Of a stretch of 64,000 nucleotides of DNA, positions 22,223 to 33,344 are shown piece after piece. The DNA lies in contig OY282559.1 of NCBI GenBank assembly GCA_958295665.1, positions 256,810,245-256,874,244 of the forward strand. Reading direction: 5' to 3'. The notes below the pieces were generated by a model. It worked only from the letters and a program-made list of their open reading frames with translations, did not search any database and was not told the origin of the DNA. A program made the translations under genes and the position numbers. Within the stretch, counting starts at the first letter, position 1; every line of letters starts with the position of its first letter. Origin of the DNA: Tipula vernalis (Eukaryota; Arthropoda; Insecta; Diptera; Tipulidae).

Positions 22223-25200
22223 ATGCCTGCGGATCCTCGTCGTTCTAAGCAGTTTATCGACAACCTGATTGAAAAATTAGAACGGTATGAGCGGTATGTT
22301 GAAAACCAACTTTCAACTGCAAAGGTCAATCAAATCCAACACCGTTTAACCGAATTAAACGAGAGTTTTTCTGTGTATCAACGAATGTTACCGCCTTACG
22401 ATCTAATGGATGCAGAGCTATTAACTGAAGCTATACGCACTAAGATTGAGGAATCATATATTTCAATTGTTTCCGACCTTGAGGAGAAATTGGAAGAGCT
22501 GAAAGAAGCACGACGCATGGCGCAAGCCACTGAAGCAAAACCAGTAAATCCACTACCTGTAACTATTGGCGCTAAACTTCCAACAGTAGAGCTTCCTACG
22601 TTTAGTGGTGGATACCTGGAATGGAATTCATTTATTGGTACCTTCGACGCCATTATACACGACAATCCGTCCCTAAGTGAACGCACTAAGTTCCAATATC
22701 TTAAATTCTCACTTGGCGGTGTCGCTGCTGGTGCCGTAGCAGCTGTCGAGTTATCTGATCCAAATTATGAAGTTGCACGACAAATTCTGAAGGATAGATT
22801 CGACAAACCGAACTTTATTTGCGAACAGCATGTGCATGCGTTATTCTCGTCCAAATGTATCGATAAACCGGATTCCAATAAGTTGGTGGGCCTTGTGGAT
22901 CATTTTCGATCGCATCTACGCTCACTCGAGGCGCTCAAACGGCCTGTGAAGCAGTGGGATGATATGATTGTCTATTTAATGGTCTCAAAACTAGATGCAG
23001 ATACAAAAATTAAATGGGACAATGCCGCTCCATCAACCCACCTGCCAACAATGGATGATCTGTGCAATTTTCTCAGTGCTAGAGCTCATCGTATCCACAA
23101 CGAACCAAAGTTCATTCAGAGAGTATCAACACCATCAAAACCAGTGGACAAACCTACTCCACGCAACAACCGTCCGCCCACAACATTGCTTAATGTTACC
23201 AACCCACCAAGGTTTTATTGCGTGCAATGCCAAACCAGTGGACATACGATTATTCGATGTCATAAATTCCTACACATGCCAATTGATCAACGTCACAATT
23301 TCGTAACTAGCTCCAAATTATGCTACAATTGTCTACGTTCTGATCACACAGTAGATGCATGTCCAGTGACCCTTCGCTGCCGACACTGTAACTCATTACA
23401 TCATTCGCTCCTTCACAAAGGCGCGGAAGGAGTACATCACTCACCATCGAAACCAGTACCACCGCATACAAATTCGAAGGCCCTGAGTACATCAGTCAAC
23501 AAACAGAGCGATCATCAAACCAATAATGTTGCCATATCAGTTGCGTTATCGCTAGCAAAACCCAAATCTAAGCCAAATTTAGAATCATTTGTCTATCTGG
23601 CTACTGCATTGGTCAATGTTATTGACCAAGATGGACATTCTGTTGTGGGGAGAGCACTGCTAGATTCCGGCTCGCAACTAAATTTTATGACTGAATCATT
23701 TTCGGAGTTGCTAAAATTACCACGTCATAAAAGTGGGAGCCAAATTCACGGAATTGGAGCCAACGTCATATCATCGCTTTCCAGTTCAACAATCACCGTA
23801 AAGTCGAACACAACCAATTTTTATACGACTTTAAACGTCCAAGTACTACCCAAGATAACGAGCTACCAGCCAATCAATCCATTTTATAACATCGATTCGT
23901 GGGAAATTCCGTCAAATATCCAGCTAGCCGATCCAGAGTTTTTTAAACCTAGAGACATTGATTTGCTGTTTGGTGCAGAGATTTACCATCAATTACTCGC
24001 TGTGGGTCAATTACAACTTGCTGACCACTTACCTTTGCTGCAGAACACCGTACTAGGCTGGATAGTTTCTGGCAAGGCATCAACGGTGCCGAAATCAAAA
24101 CATTTTTGTCATTTGGCTGGCGACAATTCAGTGGGTTTGAGTGAAGCAATTGAAAGGTTCTGGACAATTGAGAATCTCCCACATTCTATAAAGCCGTTAT
24201 CATCTGAAGAATCCGAGTGTGAAGAACATTTCACTAAATTTACAAAACGGGACCGTGAGGGACGATTTATCGTCAGAATTCCGTTTTCCTCATGTCCATC
24301 GCAACTTGGTGATTCAAAGAATCTCGCTACTCGCCGATTCTTCAACCTAGAAACACGTCTCCATAAGTCGCCAGAATTATTAAACAGTTACATCAAGTTT
24401 ATCGATGAATACAAAACTTTAGGCCATATGGAACCTATCGATCCGGAAACCATCGATCACCCGAATTTTTACTTCCCGCATCATTGTGTGATCAAACCGG
24501 ACAGTTCTTCAACTAAATTACGAGTGGTGTTCGATGGATCCGCCAAAACGACGTCAGGAAAATCACTCAATTCGATAATGATGGTAGGTCCAGTGGTTCA
24601 GAATGATCTATTCTCAATTTTAGTTCGTTTCCGGTCACATGCATATGCGTTTAGTGCCGATATTGTTAAAATGTACCGGCAAATTCGAATTCACGAAGAC
24701 GACCAGAAATTCCAACTCATATTGTGGAGAAACTCGCCTGTTGAACCATTATCGACATTCAAATTGAAAACTGTGACATATGGTACCTCTTCGGCACCAT
24801 TTCTCGCCACGAGATGTCTCAAACAGCTAGCGATAGATCATAAAGGCACCACATCCGTCGCAGCAAATGTACTGGAAAGAGACGTCTACGTGGATGATCT
24901 GCTTACAGGAACAAATTCAACAGATGCTGCAATAGAGCTGAGAGTGACAATTTCCAACATACTGCAGTCTGCGGGCATGGAATTAAGAAAGTGGTGCACG
25001 AACTGCCCTGAAACTATCAAAGATATTCCAACGGAATCCATCGAGACAGTTCTAAAAATCGACGAGAATGAGTTGGTCAAAACACTCGGACTTTTTTGGA
25101 ATCCGTCAACCGACAAATTTAATTTCGTCGTTAACTTCAATGAAAGTAAAACGATCACGAAAAGAACCATATTTTCCGATATCGCTAGAATCTACGATCC

Positions 25201-27208
25201 TCTCGGTCTCTTGACACCAGTGGTTGTCCTGGGAAAACTGCTCATGCAATCGCTGTGGCAGTTGAAGTTGGACTGGGATCAATCACTACCACAATACCAA
25301 CACACATATTGGCAGACGCTCCGAGAAAGTATAAAGCTACTCAATAAATTTGTGATCGATCGTCATCTCTTTATTTCGAGTAATGTGCGAAGTGTCCAAA
25401 TACATGGATTTGCCGATGCTAGTGAACGTGCATATGGAGCTGTACTGTACATTCGCAGCTCATCACCAGATGGCCTGGTGTCTGTCAAGCTACTGTGCTC
25501 AAAATCGCGTGTAGCTCCACTGCAAAAGACAACATTACCTCGATTAGAATTGTGTGCGGCGGTGCTCCTTGCTCAGCTGGTGCACAAAATTCACCAAATT
25601 TTAAATTTTGATGTCAATGAAACATTTTATTGGTCAGATTCTACTATTGCGCTTCACTGGATAAAATCCTGCCCGTCTAAATGGAAAACATTCATTGCGA
25701 ATCGAGTGACCATCGTACAAGAAAAATCAAAGAAAGAAAACTGGCTGCACGTACCCACCGATTGTAATCCAGCTGACTTGATCTCCCGAGGAGTCGTCCC
25801 AGAAAAATTTATTCAATCGGACCTATGGATTCATGGACCTGCGTTCCTGCTAAAAGAACCTTCATCTTGGCCAACATTGCGTGAACAATTTCCACTGCCT
25901 GAGGAAATGTATGAAATGAAGAAAGCGACACAAGTCGCCGTCGTGTCAACGGAATCTTCCAATATCCTACAGGATATAAAATTTCATAACGACTTCCGAA
26001 AACTGCGACGAGTCATTGCGTATATGCTACGCTTAAAAGTGAAATCAAAATTCAAATTTAGCGGACCGCTTAAGCTGGAAGAATTGGACCAAGCACTCTT
26101 CACCATCATCAGAATTGTACAGCGTGAGTGTTTTCCTGTTGAGTACGACGGGTTGGGAAAGGCACATTTCATCGTAAAGCAGCCCCATCTCCGATCGCTT
26201 TCACTATTTATGGATAGTAATCACAACATTCGGGTTGGAGGACGTCTTCAGCACACAGCGTTGCCTTACACATCAAAACACCCAATTTTGTTATCAACCA
26301 CTCACCACTTTACAATCACATTAATTACCTATTACCACAGGAAGCTGTTACATGCCGGTCCACGAGCGTTGTTAGCTGCCGTTCGCCAGTCTTATTGGCC
26401 ACTTTATGGTACTACTATCTGCAAGAAGGTTGTTCGAGATTGCAAAGAATGTTTTCGAGCTCGACCGTCTCCTATGTCACAATCAATGGGAGATCTACCA
26501 CCGGACCGTGTAACCGCATCACCACCTTTCTATACAGTAGGAGTGGACTTCGCCGGACCATTCTATGTCCACTACCGAATTCGTGGCAAACCACCGACGA
26601 AAACCTACTTATGTTTGTTCATCTGCTTCGTGACGAAAGCAATCCATCTGGAATTGGCTTCTGATTTAAGCTCACAATCATTTATGGGCTGCTTCAAACG
26701 TTTTGTGGCCACCCGAGGTCTCTGCAAACGTGTATTCTCAGACAATGGTACAAATTTTGTCGGGGCAAATTCAGAGTTGCGCGAGCTTTATGCGTTGCTC
26801 ACATCCCAACAGCTAAACGATGAATTGCAATCAATGTGTGAAGAAGACCAGATAGAGTGGAGATTCACGCCGCCAGCTACCCCTCATTTTGGTGGCCTAC
26901 ATGAGGCAGGTGTAAAACTTGCAAAATTTCATCTGCGTCGTATGATGGGTGTTGCAAGGTTTACATACGAACAGCTGTTTACTTTGATCAAACAAGTAGA
27001 GGCGGTTCTAAACTCTCGACCGCTAGGACCAGTCACTAACAGCCTTGATGACATCGATTGCCTGACACCGGGGCATTTTTTGATTGGGCGACCACTCAAT
27101 GCATTGCCGATGCCTCATCTAACAGATCGACCGCCGTTAGACACTTGGAAGCAAATTGAGTTTTATCATCGGATCTTCTGGAAGCGCTGGTCAACTGAAT
27201 ACCTTTAA
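22223..27208 (+). CDS. BEL gag-pol polyprotein (1661 codons to a premature stop)
   Basis: A continuous frame from the ATG at 22223. Gag occupies about residues 1-390, ending in cysteine/histidine knuckles (CVQCQTSGHTIIRC; CYNCLRSDHTVDACPVTLRC). The protease has ALLDSGSQLNF near residue 480. RT has FSADIVKMYRQIRIHEDDQK near 810 and YVDDLLTG near 890. RNase H has HGFADASERAYGAVLY near 1062. Integrase has an HHCC zinc part (KKVVRDCKECF near 1395) and a DDE core with VDFAGPF (about 1441), FSDNGTNFVGAN (about 1507) and GGLHEAGVKLAK (about 1560). All catalytic residues are present. Translation stops at TAA 27206-27208 after WKRWSTEYL. The missing C-terminal integrase domain lies in the same frame just after it. 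Confidence 0.95.
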   Translation: MPADPRRSKQFIDNLIEKLERYERYVENQLSTAKVNQIQHRLTELNESFSVYQRMLPPYDLMDAELLTEAIRTKIEESYISIVSDLEEKLEELKEARRMAQATEAKPVNPLPVTIGAKLPTVELPTFSGGYLEWNSFIGTFDAIIHDNPSLSERTKFQYLKFSLGGVAAGAVAAVELSDPNYEVARQILKDRFDKPNFICEQHVHALFSSKCIDKPDSNKLVGLVDHFRSHLRSLEALKRPVKQWDDMIVYLMVSKLDADTKIKWDNAAPSTHLPTMDDLCNFLSARAHRIHNEPKFIQRVSTPSKPVDKPTPRNNRPPTTLLNVTNPPRFYCVQCQTSGHTIIRCHKFLHMPIDQRHNFVTSSKLCYNCLRSDHTVDACPVTLRCRHCNSLHHSLLHKGAEGVHHSPSKPVPPHTNSKALSTSVNKQSDHQTNNVAISVALSLAKPKSKPNLESFVYLATALVNVIDQDGHSVVGRALLDSGSQLNFMTESFSELLKLPRHKSGSQIHGIGANVISSLSSSTITVKSNTTNFYTTLNVQVLPKITSYQPINPFYNIDSWEIPSNIQLADPEFFKPRDIDLLFGAEIYHQLLAVGQLQLADHLPLLQNTVLGWIVSGKASTVPKSKHFCHLAGDNSVGLSEAIERFWTIENLPHSIKPLSSEESECEEHFTKFTKRDREGRFIVRIPFSSCPSQLGDSKNLATRRFFNLETRLHKSPELLNSYIKFIDEYKTLGHMEPIDPETIDHPNFYFPHHCVIKPDSSSTKLRVVFDGSAKTTSGKSLNSIMMVGPVVQNDLFSILVRFRSHAYAFSADIVKMYRQIRIHEDDQKFQLILWRNSPVEPLSTFKLKTVTYGTSSAPFLATRCLKQLAIDHKGTTSVAANVLERDVYVDDLLTGTNSTDAAIELRVTISNILQSAGMELRKWCTNCPETIKDIPTESIETVLKIDENELVKTLGLFWNPSTDKFNFVVNFNESKTITKRTIFSDIARIYDPLGLLTPVVVLGKLLMQSLWQLKLDWDQSLPQYQHTYWQTLRESIKLLNKFVIDRHLFISSNVRSVQIHGFADASERAYGAVLYIRSSSPDGLVSVKLLCSKSRVAPLQKTTLPRLELCAAVLLAQLVHKIHQILNFDVNETFYWSDSTIALHWIKSCPSKWKTFIANRVTIVQEKSKKENWLHVPTDCNPADLISRGVVPEKFIQSDLWIHGPAFLLKEPSSWPTLREQFPLPEEMYEMKKATQVAVVSTESSNILQDIKFHNDFRKLRRVIAYMLRLKVKSKFKFSGPLKLEELDQALFTIIRIVQRECFPVEYDGLGKAHFIVKQPHLRSLSLFMDSNHNIRVGGRLQHTALPYTSKHPILLSTTHHFTITLITYYHRKLLHAGPRALLAAVRQSYWPLYGTTICKKVVRDCKECFRARPSPMSQSMGDLPPDRVTASPPFYTVGVDFAGPFYVHYRIRGKPPTKTYLCLFICFVTKAIHLELASDLSSQSFMGCFKRFVATRGLCKRVFSDNGTNFVGANSELRELYALLTSQQLNDELQSMCEEDQIEWRFTPPATPHFGGLHEAGVKLAKFHLRRMMGVARFTYEQLFTLIKQVEAVLNSRPLGPVTNSLDDIDCLTPGHFLIGRPLNALPMPHLTDRPPLDTWKQIEFYHRIFWKRWSTEYL

Positions 27209-27538
27209 TCTCTCCAACAACGAACCAAATGGACCAGAGCAACACGAAACCTTTCTGTTGGAGAATTAGTAGTTCTGAACGATGAAAATCAACCACCGTG
27301 TAGATGGAAATTGGGTCGGGTGATCAAGGTTTACAATGGTCACGATGGTATTGTTCGTGTAGCAGATGTTAAAACTGCCAATGGAATCCTGAAGCGCGGA
27401 ATAGCAAAAATTTGCCGGCTCCCTCAGGACACAATTGAAATGTCTGACCCATTCCAAGACGGGGAGAATGTTCATGCATCGACCACCAGCTCCAGATGTC
27501 TCATGAACAAAACAGAAAACACATACAATTTAATTTAA
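27209..27538 (+). pseudogene. BEL integrase C-terminal domain beyond the premature stop
   Basis: Reading on in the same frame after the TAA gives LQQRTKWTRATRNLSVGELV, then NQPPCRWKLGRVIKVYNGHD and VRVADVKTANGILKR, the standard C-terminal tail of BEL integrases. It runs to a stop at 27536-27538, already inside the 3' LTR (which starts at 27469). So only one nonsense change separates this copy from a full-length frame. A natural read-through is an alternative explanation but is unproven. Confidence 0.85.
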
Positions 27539-28066
27539 CATCTTTATTATTACACATTTATTTATTACAATTTAATTTAACATCTTTATTATTACCCATA
27601 TATTAACCACCCAGTATATTTATCATTTTTGCCATTCAAATATCTATTATTGTAGTTCTGTAACGAAACTAAACATTGTAAAATTATTAGTACCTAAATT
27701 TATTAATTAATTACCAATATATTCTTTAATCACGTACTGTTTGTTACCAATATTTTCTTTAATCACGTACTGTTTGTTGATATATATTTGACAGTACAAA
27801 TTAAGTATAGTCGATTTCATGTAAGAATTATATTATACCATTTACCTTATGTTGTATAACAAGAAAATCATTGCCAACTTCATTATTTCTGGCTATACAT
27901 GTATTAGTCTCAAATATGTGTTAACAACGAAAAATAATTAATAAATCAGATACATTTTGAACGTCAAATAAAAAACATCAACCATTCAAATTCTAAAGTT
28001 TTGTTTTTAATAAATTTAAATTGCAAAAAAAGGGAACAACAGCACAAAAAAGCTTGTGCTCCAACA
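27469..28066 (+). repeat. BEL 3' LTR
   Basis: 598 bp, nearly identical to the 5' LTR. The extra length is a 42-bp tandem duplication of the ACAATTTAATTTAACATC region near 27522-27595. The 33-bp double repeat seen in the 5' LTR is also present. Confidence 0.92.
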
Positions 28067-28071
28067 GTATC

Positions 28072-29877
28072 TATATCGATTTGTTTTTATCTCTGATGTT
28101 GGAGCATACAGCCATTTTTTAGCAAGCAAGCAATTTTCATATGTATTAATCAAAATATTTGCGAACCAATTTCGATCGAGAGTATTCATTGCCCTGGATG
28201 CTTATTCTATTTTGCAGACTTAAAAAATTGTTAGCAATTAAACAAACAACAGCTTTAAAATTTGAAATTAAAATTTGCTTGGTAAAACCGGACTATATGT
28301 ATTACTTATATGTATAAGGTTTGGTGAAATATGGGCTAAGCAAATAAAAATTAGTATCTTACATTGTTTCTGTACACTCTGTTTACAGTAGACTTGCACG
28401 GGCCGAAGAGACTTGTTTCATTTCTAATATGATACAAACCAAACATACATATCATTACATATACTTACATATATTAGCGTTTTGGGTTTATTTGTTTTAT
28501 TGGGGCCCTTATTTAATTGAAATTCTTTTCAGTTCTAACTTGGGATCATAATTTGATTTATCGGCAAATTACATTTCTTAAGCTAATTCTAAAAGTAAAA
28601 GGTTTAAATTTTGATGACTTTGGGTTACTGACTCTAGACGATTACACAACCAAAATAATTTATCATCTTTTGTTTGGAATGATGTAGAATGTGGTTTGAA
28701 ATCCTATTTTTGACTGGTGATACTGACAAAACAAAAACAATTTTGCAAAAAATTTAAAATCCAGTAAATCAACCCAAATGGTAATTCTACATGATGGATT
28801 ATTTTTAATAATGTAAGCACATGTTCAGCATTAAACAGTGATTTCAATATTTTTTTGTATTGTTTTTTGCTCTATTAGTTATACAAATATAGAAACAAAC
28901 AATATTACTAATTCATTTTCCTAGAGGAATAACCGAACAAAAGAAAACACAAAAAAAAAAAATTAAGAAATTTAAATATATTCTTGTTGGGCATTTTTGA
29001 AGGCTGTTTCAACAACATAAAAATAACAAAATTTTGTATAATTAAATTTCCCAACATTTTTTTGTTGTTTTGTTTTCGATCCTTTCCCTCGCTTTGTTTT
29101 ATTACACAAGAAGTAAGAACAAAATAGCAATGCTATTGAAATACTTGTTATATAGCATGTTAAATAGAAATTAATTATAGCAAAATTATTTTTGTTCATA
29201 TTTTTGTGTTTAATGTGCTTTTTTGTATGTAGTTGTTATTGTTGTTGCGTTGGATAAAAAAAAAATCAATCCTACTAAAAAAAATTAAAATTAAATTACA
29301 CCAAGATATCGTGATTATAACTGCTTAGATAAATAAGGGCTGCTCTTAGTTATGTGGCCTTATATACACCTCGAAAGGAACTGTATGCTAATAATTCGTA
29401 ATACAATTGCTCGATATTTTCATATTGTGACTGTACCTCCTGGTTGAGTGCTTTTCTTCCACATCGATAAATCCTTCAAATAGTTGTTCAGTATGTTTTA
29501 AACGTACTCGCACATCATCTAATTTTGCCGTAGTTGACGATAAATTATTGATATATCCCTTTAACCATAATCAAAGCACCTTTTTCTGCACTTTCGTAAC
29601 ACGTGTCTGGTTGAACAATAAATTTGGTAAATTAAATATTGTGTTAATTAATAGTTATTTGTGTTTTTAAATGCATTTTAGTATGTTAAGTATGCTAAAT
29701 TTATCTAATAAAATTTTTATTAACATTGGTTAGATCTAACCTTAAATGGGATTATTGTCGATTATTGAATTTTAGTATAAATATGTATAACTAATTTGTT
29801 ATTATGACATGACATTTGTTTTTAAATAATCATTTTAAATAACTAATCAAATTATTCTGATATATTTAGCAAAAAGT
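28072..29877. other. AT-rich non-coding DNA
   Basis: No coding region is recognised. There are scattered ACATACATAT-type simple sequence (about 28440-28480) and poly-A/poly-T runs. Confidence 0.4.
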
Positions 29878-30060
29878 ATGAAAAAGGCAAATACAACAAT
29901 CCGTACGGACATCAATCAGAAAATTACTATTTCCTTTTCGGAAATACTTCAATATTTTGGAGGATTTAAACGATCCATTAAAGCAGGAGAACAAATCGAG
30001 AATGCTGGGTGGGTTTATTCTATAGCGTTGTGCCTCATTCAAATGACAGTTCTGTCCTAG
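29878..30060 (+). pseudogene. Possible fragment of a SWIM-type transposon or domesticated gene
   Basis: A 60-codon frame follows an acceptor-like TATATTTAG. The segment ILQYFGGFKRSIKAGEQIEN then AGWVYSIALCLIQMTVLS resembles, from memory, the start of SWIM-domain regions in repetitive insect proteins ('..G...AG.V....C..QT'). No CxC...CxH zinc motif follows and the frame stops, so it is at most a fragment. It lies 3.3 kb upstream of the USP-like frame at 33345 and could be a detached piece of a similar gene. This is speculative. Confidence 0.25.
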
Positions 30061-31005
30061 TACTGGTAATACACACAGTTAATATTTTCGCTTCGATGTT
30101 AGTTATAAGCTTATAATGTGCATTATAAGTTACAAGCTCAATCAATTTAACTATAAATGAGAAATACTCACGAGTTGCTACGATATTATTGCGATGATTA
30201 TAAAACCGTTGCTGCCTTTTATTCTCGTTTATTAGTTATGTCATTTCAAAGTTACCAAAATTGACAGATTTTTTCTAATCAGTGTTTTTAAACAGTGAAA
30301 AATTGTTTAATTTTTAAATAAAAATTTAAAATACAGTGGGATTTTATTAAACGTAAATGCAAGCTATATACTTAAATGGAGTATTACACACAAGTTTTTG
30401 TTCAGGTAATGCTAAAACAAAAAATTACTCGTATTAAAATTATTAAATATGGCGACACGTGGGAATACCAAGAGTTTTTGTTGTCATGTATGTGTATGTT
30501 TTAATATATCCGTTTTTGTGTGAATGTGTACGTGAATTAAAGCAATTCTGTGCAAATTCATACTAAATCAATTGGTTTGAAATTAAAAATAAATAGTTTT
30601 TGATATCCTTTCGGTTATTGTAGTAATATATAATTAGTAAGATATGGTACCAGTAAATAAATAAAAAAAAAAAAAATTAACTAACTAGAAATTAAAAATT
30701 ATTTGTTACTAAACCGTAACAACTTATTACCTACCTCGGTAATCAGTATTTCAATCGCTTTATTTAAAGATTACATTTTACGGTCTGTGTATAATATATT
30801 GATTGCTGTTTGTGTCTTATAGTAATGGTTGTGGTATACTTCACGTGGATATTTCCCCAAGTGGTCTTTCATAGTACGTTTTTATCATATTAATATTTAG
30901 CAATATAAGTGTTTTACTCCGACTATTTTTTAAACGTATTTTATTAATTTTTTCTTTGTTTACTTACAAACATTGTTCTGTAGTTGCAACGGCGTTAAAT
31001 ATAGT
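30061..31005. other. AT-rich non-coding DNA
   Basis: No gene is seen. It is the immediate upstream region of the possible two-exon gene at 31006. Confidence 0.35.
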
Positions 31006-31554
31006 ATGTCTTGTTTAGACATAAATTACTCCCCAGACACGTTAGATGTGAAAATTGAAGAACATGATTTTTTTTGAAGTCTTCTTACAAGATTTCCAAG
31101 ATCCGCAGTTTCTGTTAAAATTGGTGATACAAACCGATTCACATTATTCTGATGAGAGTGAATTTAATCCGTCCACACATAATTCTTTAAGTAAAAATAT
31201 TGAGGGCAAATATATCGATGAAGAAGTAAGTATATTTTAAACGTCATACATGTTTTGTTAAGATACAATAATTTTTGTTTACTATGGATGTTACACATTC
31301 CTAAACATAGGGAAGACACTTGAGTATAATAATAATTTTAATATTTTCTTTAATTTTATTGGCTAAGTTTTCTTTGCTATATACATAATTATAATATTTC
31401 TATTTTATTAAAAATAGGAACTGGAACGATATAACAAAAGCACAAAAAGCTCCTATGTGTTCTCAAAAAAGAGAAGTGCGACCGGGTTGTCGGCAATGGA
31501 ACGACGGGCATCAATGTCAGGCAATAATATCGCCAGTAATGCGCAATTTGGTTG
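31006..31554 (+). CDS. Possible small two-exon gene (exons 31006-31225 and 31418-31554)
   Basis: The first exon opens at the ATG at 31006 (MSCLDINYSPDTLDVKIEEH) but needs a one-base shift in the T-run at 31068-31075 to join the acidic frame that follows (EVFLQDFQDPQFLLKL). Alternatively translation starts at the ATG at 31064, already in that frame. It ends on a strong donor GTAAGT at 31226. A canonical acceptor (AAAATAG) ends at 31417, and both junctions are phase 0. Exon 2 reads ELERYNKSTKSSYVFSKKRS and on to a stop at 31552-31554. Product about 95-115 residues, no recognised domain. The matching splice phases support a real transcript; it may belong to a TE or be the start of a host gene. 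Confidence 0.35.
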
Positions 31555-32433
31555 AGGTGGTGAGCAGCGAACGATGACGGAGGTAGTTAAGTTTGGACAG
31601 CAAACTGGTGAGGTCGAGATGAGGACCAAAAGAAATATATCATTTCTATTTTTTTTTGTTTTTTATGATGTGAAATATAAAACGGTCATTTGCGTAAAAT
31701 AAAGAAAAAAATAAAATGCAAACAGTTAAAAAAATACATATAACATAAATAAATAAAAACACAGAAGTTTAAGCAGTCGGTGAGAATAACACAAAAAAAG
31801 GAAAGACTATAATAAATAAAAGCAGGAGCCGTGAGAAGAACGAGTCGATGGTGCCGTGAAACGGTTCACTTTTGCTCCTTTTTCCCCATTTCGTTTTCAC
31901 CCAACCCAAATAAAGCGTAGTTATCCGTAGTAGTTATCCCTTTCTAAAATTCTGTATTAAGATTCCGGCTTTGATAAGTTTTACTATAATTTATCATTAA
32001 GCGATTTCTTATACAGTAAAACACAATTACCTCATTTATCGTCCAAGTTGGGCATATGCCAAAGTGTTCTAGCGTCCTTCACTTGGCAATTTAAGGGTTT
32101 TACCACCAGCTTGTTTGCATTTTGCAACTGGATGATGACGAGAGTGAAGTATATAACAAATAACAAAAATATAAATGTATTAGTAAATACACTGTAAAAT
32201 TACATTCTTATAAGAAAGAAACCTGACAACAGTTAATATAGATGTATATAAAATATAATTATGATAACACATATCATAAAAATAATTTACTATACTCGTA
32301 GTTAACAAATTGTATTTACTGAATAAATTATAAAAATAAAATAAAGTCTAATAATAACAACAAAAATATATTTAAAAACTAGCTAAACTAGACTAAAACA
32401 AAGTACGTACATACATTATATGACAGATTTTAA
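31555..32433. other. Non-coding upstream of the foldback element
   Basis: No coding frame is seen. The part at about 31830-32090 is less AT-rich, with an AATAAA at 31909, and looks like a transcript end or a solo LTR, but no paired repeat is visible in this window. From 32150 to 32430 it is AT-rich. Confidence 0.3.
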
Positions 32434-32965
32434 AGATGTCTACGTGAATCGGAATATGTCAACACATTTGTCTGTATTTTGTAGATATTTCGTAGTGGGC
32501 ATCATGTTAGCGCGACCCTCAGTTGACCATTGATCTATTTTACAAAAAAGTCGTACCATATAAATTTTTATTTCATTGGCCAATATTCGATGACCATTAA
32601 TAGGCAATCGCAGAGATGTCTACGTGAATCGGAATATGCCAACACATTTGTCTGTGTTTTGTAGATATTTCGTAGTGGGCATCATGTTAGCGCGACCCTC
32701 AGTTGACCATTGATCTATTTTACAAAAAAGTCGTACCATATAAATTTTTATTTCATTGGCCAATATTCGATGACCATTAATAGGCAATCGCAGAGATGTC
32801 TACGTGAATCGGAATATGCCAACACATTTGTCTGTGTTTTGTAGATATTTCGTAGTGGGCATCATGTTAGCGCGACCCTCAGTTGACCATTGATCTATTT
32901 TACAAAAAAGTCGTACCATATACATTTTTATTTCATTGGCCAATATTCGATGACCATTAACAGGT
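32434..32965 (-). repeat. Left array: three 180-bp tandem units
   Basis: Units start at 32434, 32614 and 32794, each beginning AGATGTCTACGTGAATCGGA. The second and third are almost identical. The third is slightly truncated where the inverted gene 3' end begins. It is the reverse complement of the right array. Confidence 0.92.
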
Positions 32966-33293
32966 AAATTCATAATTCATCACTTCTTGTTTTTAATTTG
33001 TCTATTTGACTATTATTAATAATATCATAGTAGTAAGGTTATTTCTTGCATATACTAATATTGACGAATTTACTAGGCGATCCGATTTTGTTGCAATTGA
33101 GATTTTTTTTAGGTCGTCATGGCATTCCCATTGTCCATTGGGCCTCTTTACATATGATGTATAATGTCCAACCCCACCCTCAAATGAAGAATGATTGTAG
33201 TTAATTACCCCTTTCAAAAATACAATTTCATCTATTACAGTTAATTGATGTTGTATTTCGGATAGCTTAATGTTATATACACTTTCTCATTGT
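32966..33293 (-). pseudogene. Inverted copy of the 3' end of the USP-like gene
   Basis: The minus-strand frame at 33002-33217 encodes the conserved C-terminal box (GGVGHYTSYVKRPNGQWE then CHDDLKKISIATKSD) and ends naturally 40-odd residues later. It matches 34740-34916 with only a few base changes, then extends past the point where the right copy was cut. It therefore shows what the intact C-terminus looked like, including the DD pair after CH. Upstream, a two-base insertion relative to the right copy shifts the frame near 33270. Confidence 0.75.
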
Positions 33294-33344
33294 TCAATCA
33301 TCAAAGATATTGATCAACTATTTGAAATATATTGATTATTTTTT

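Larger units (their letters stand above)
21401..28066 (+). mobile_element. BEL/Pao LTR retrotransposon, nearly intact and young
   Basis: A 6.67-kb element flanked by 5-bp target duplications GTATC (21396-21400 and 28067-28071). It has two long LTRs, a primer-binding site, and one long gag-pol frame in the BEL order (gag, protease, RT, RNase H, integrase). The LTRs differ at only about 3-5 bases over 556 bp, plus a 42-bp tandem duplication present only in the 3' LTR, so insertion is recent. The single coding defect I see is one in-frame TAA at 27206-27208. Confidence 0.95.

Noticed and set aside
22396..27475. Many antisense or shifted frames of 60-100 codons inside the BEL element
   Set aside because: They are shadows of the long gag-pol frame, with no motifs of their own.
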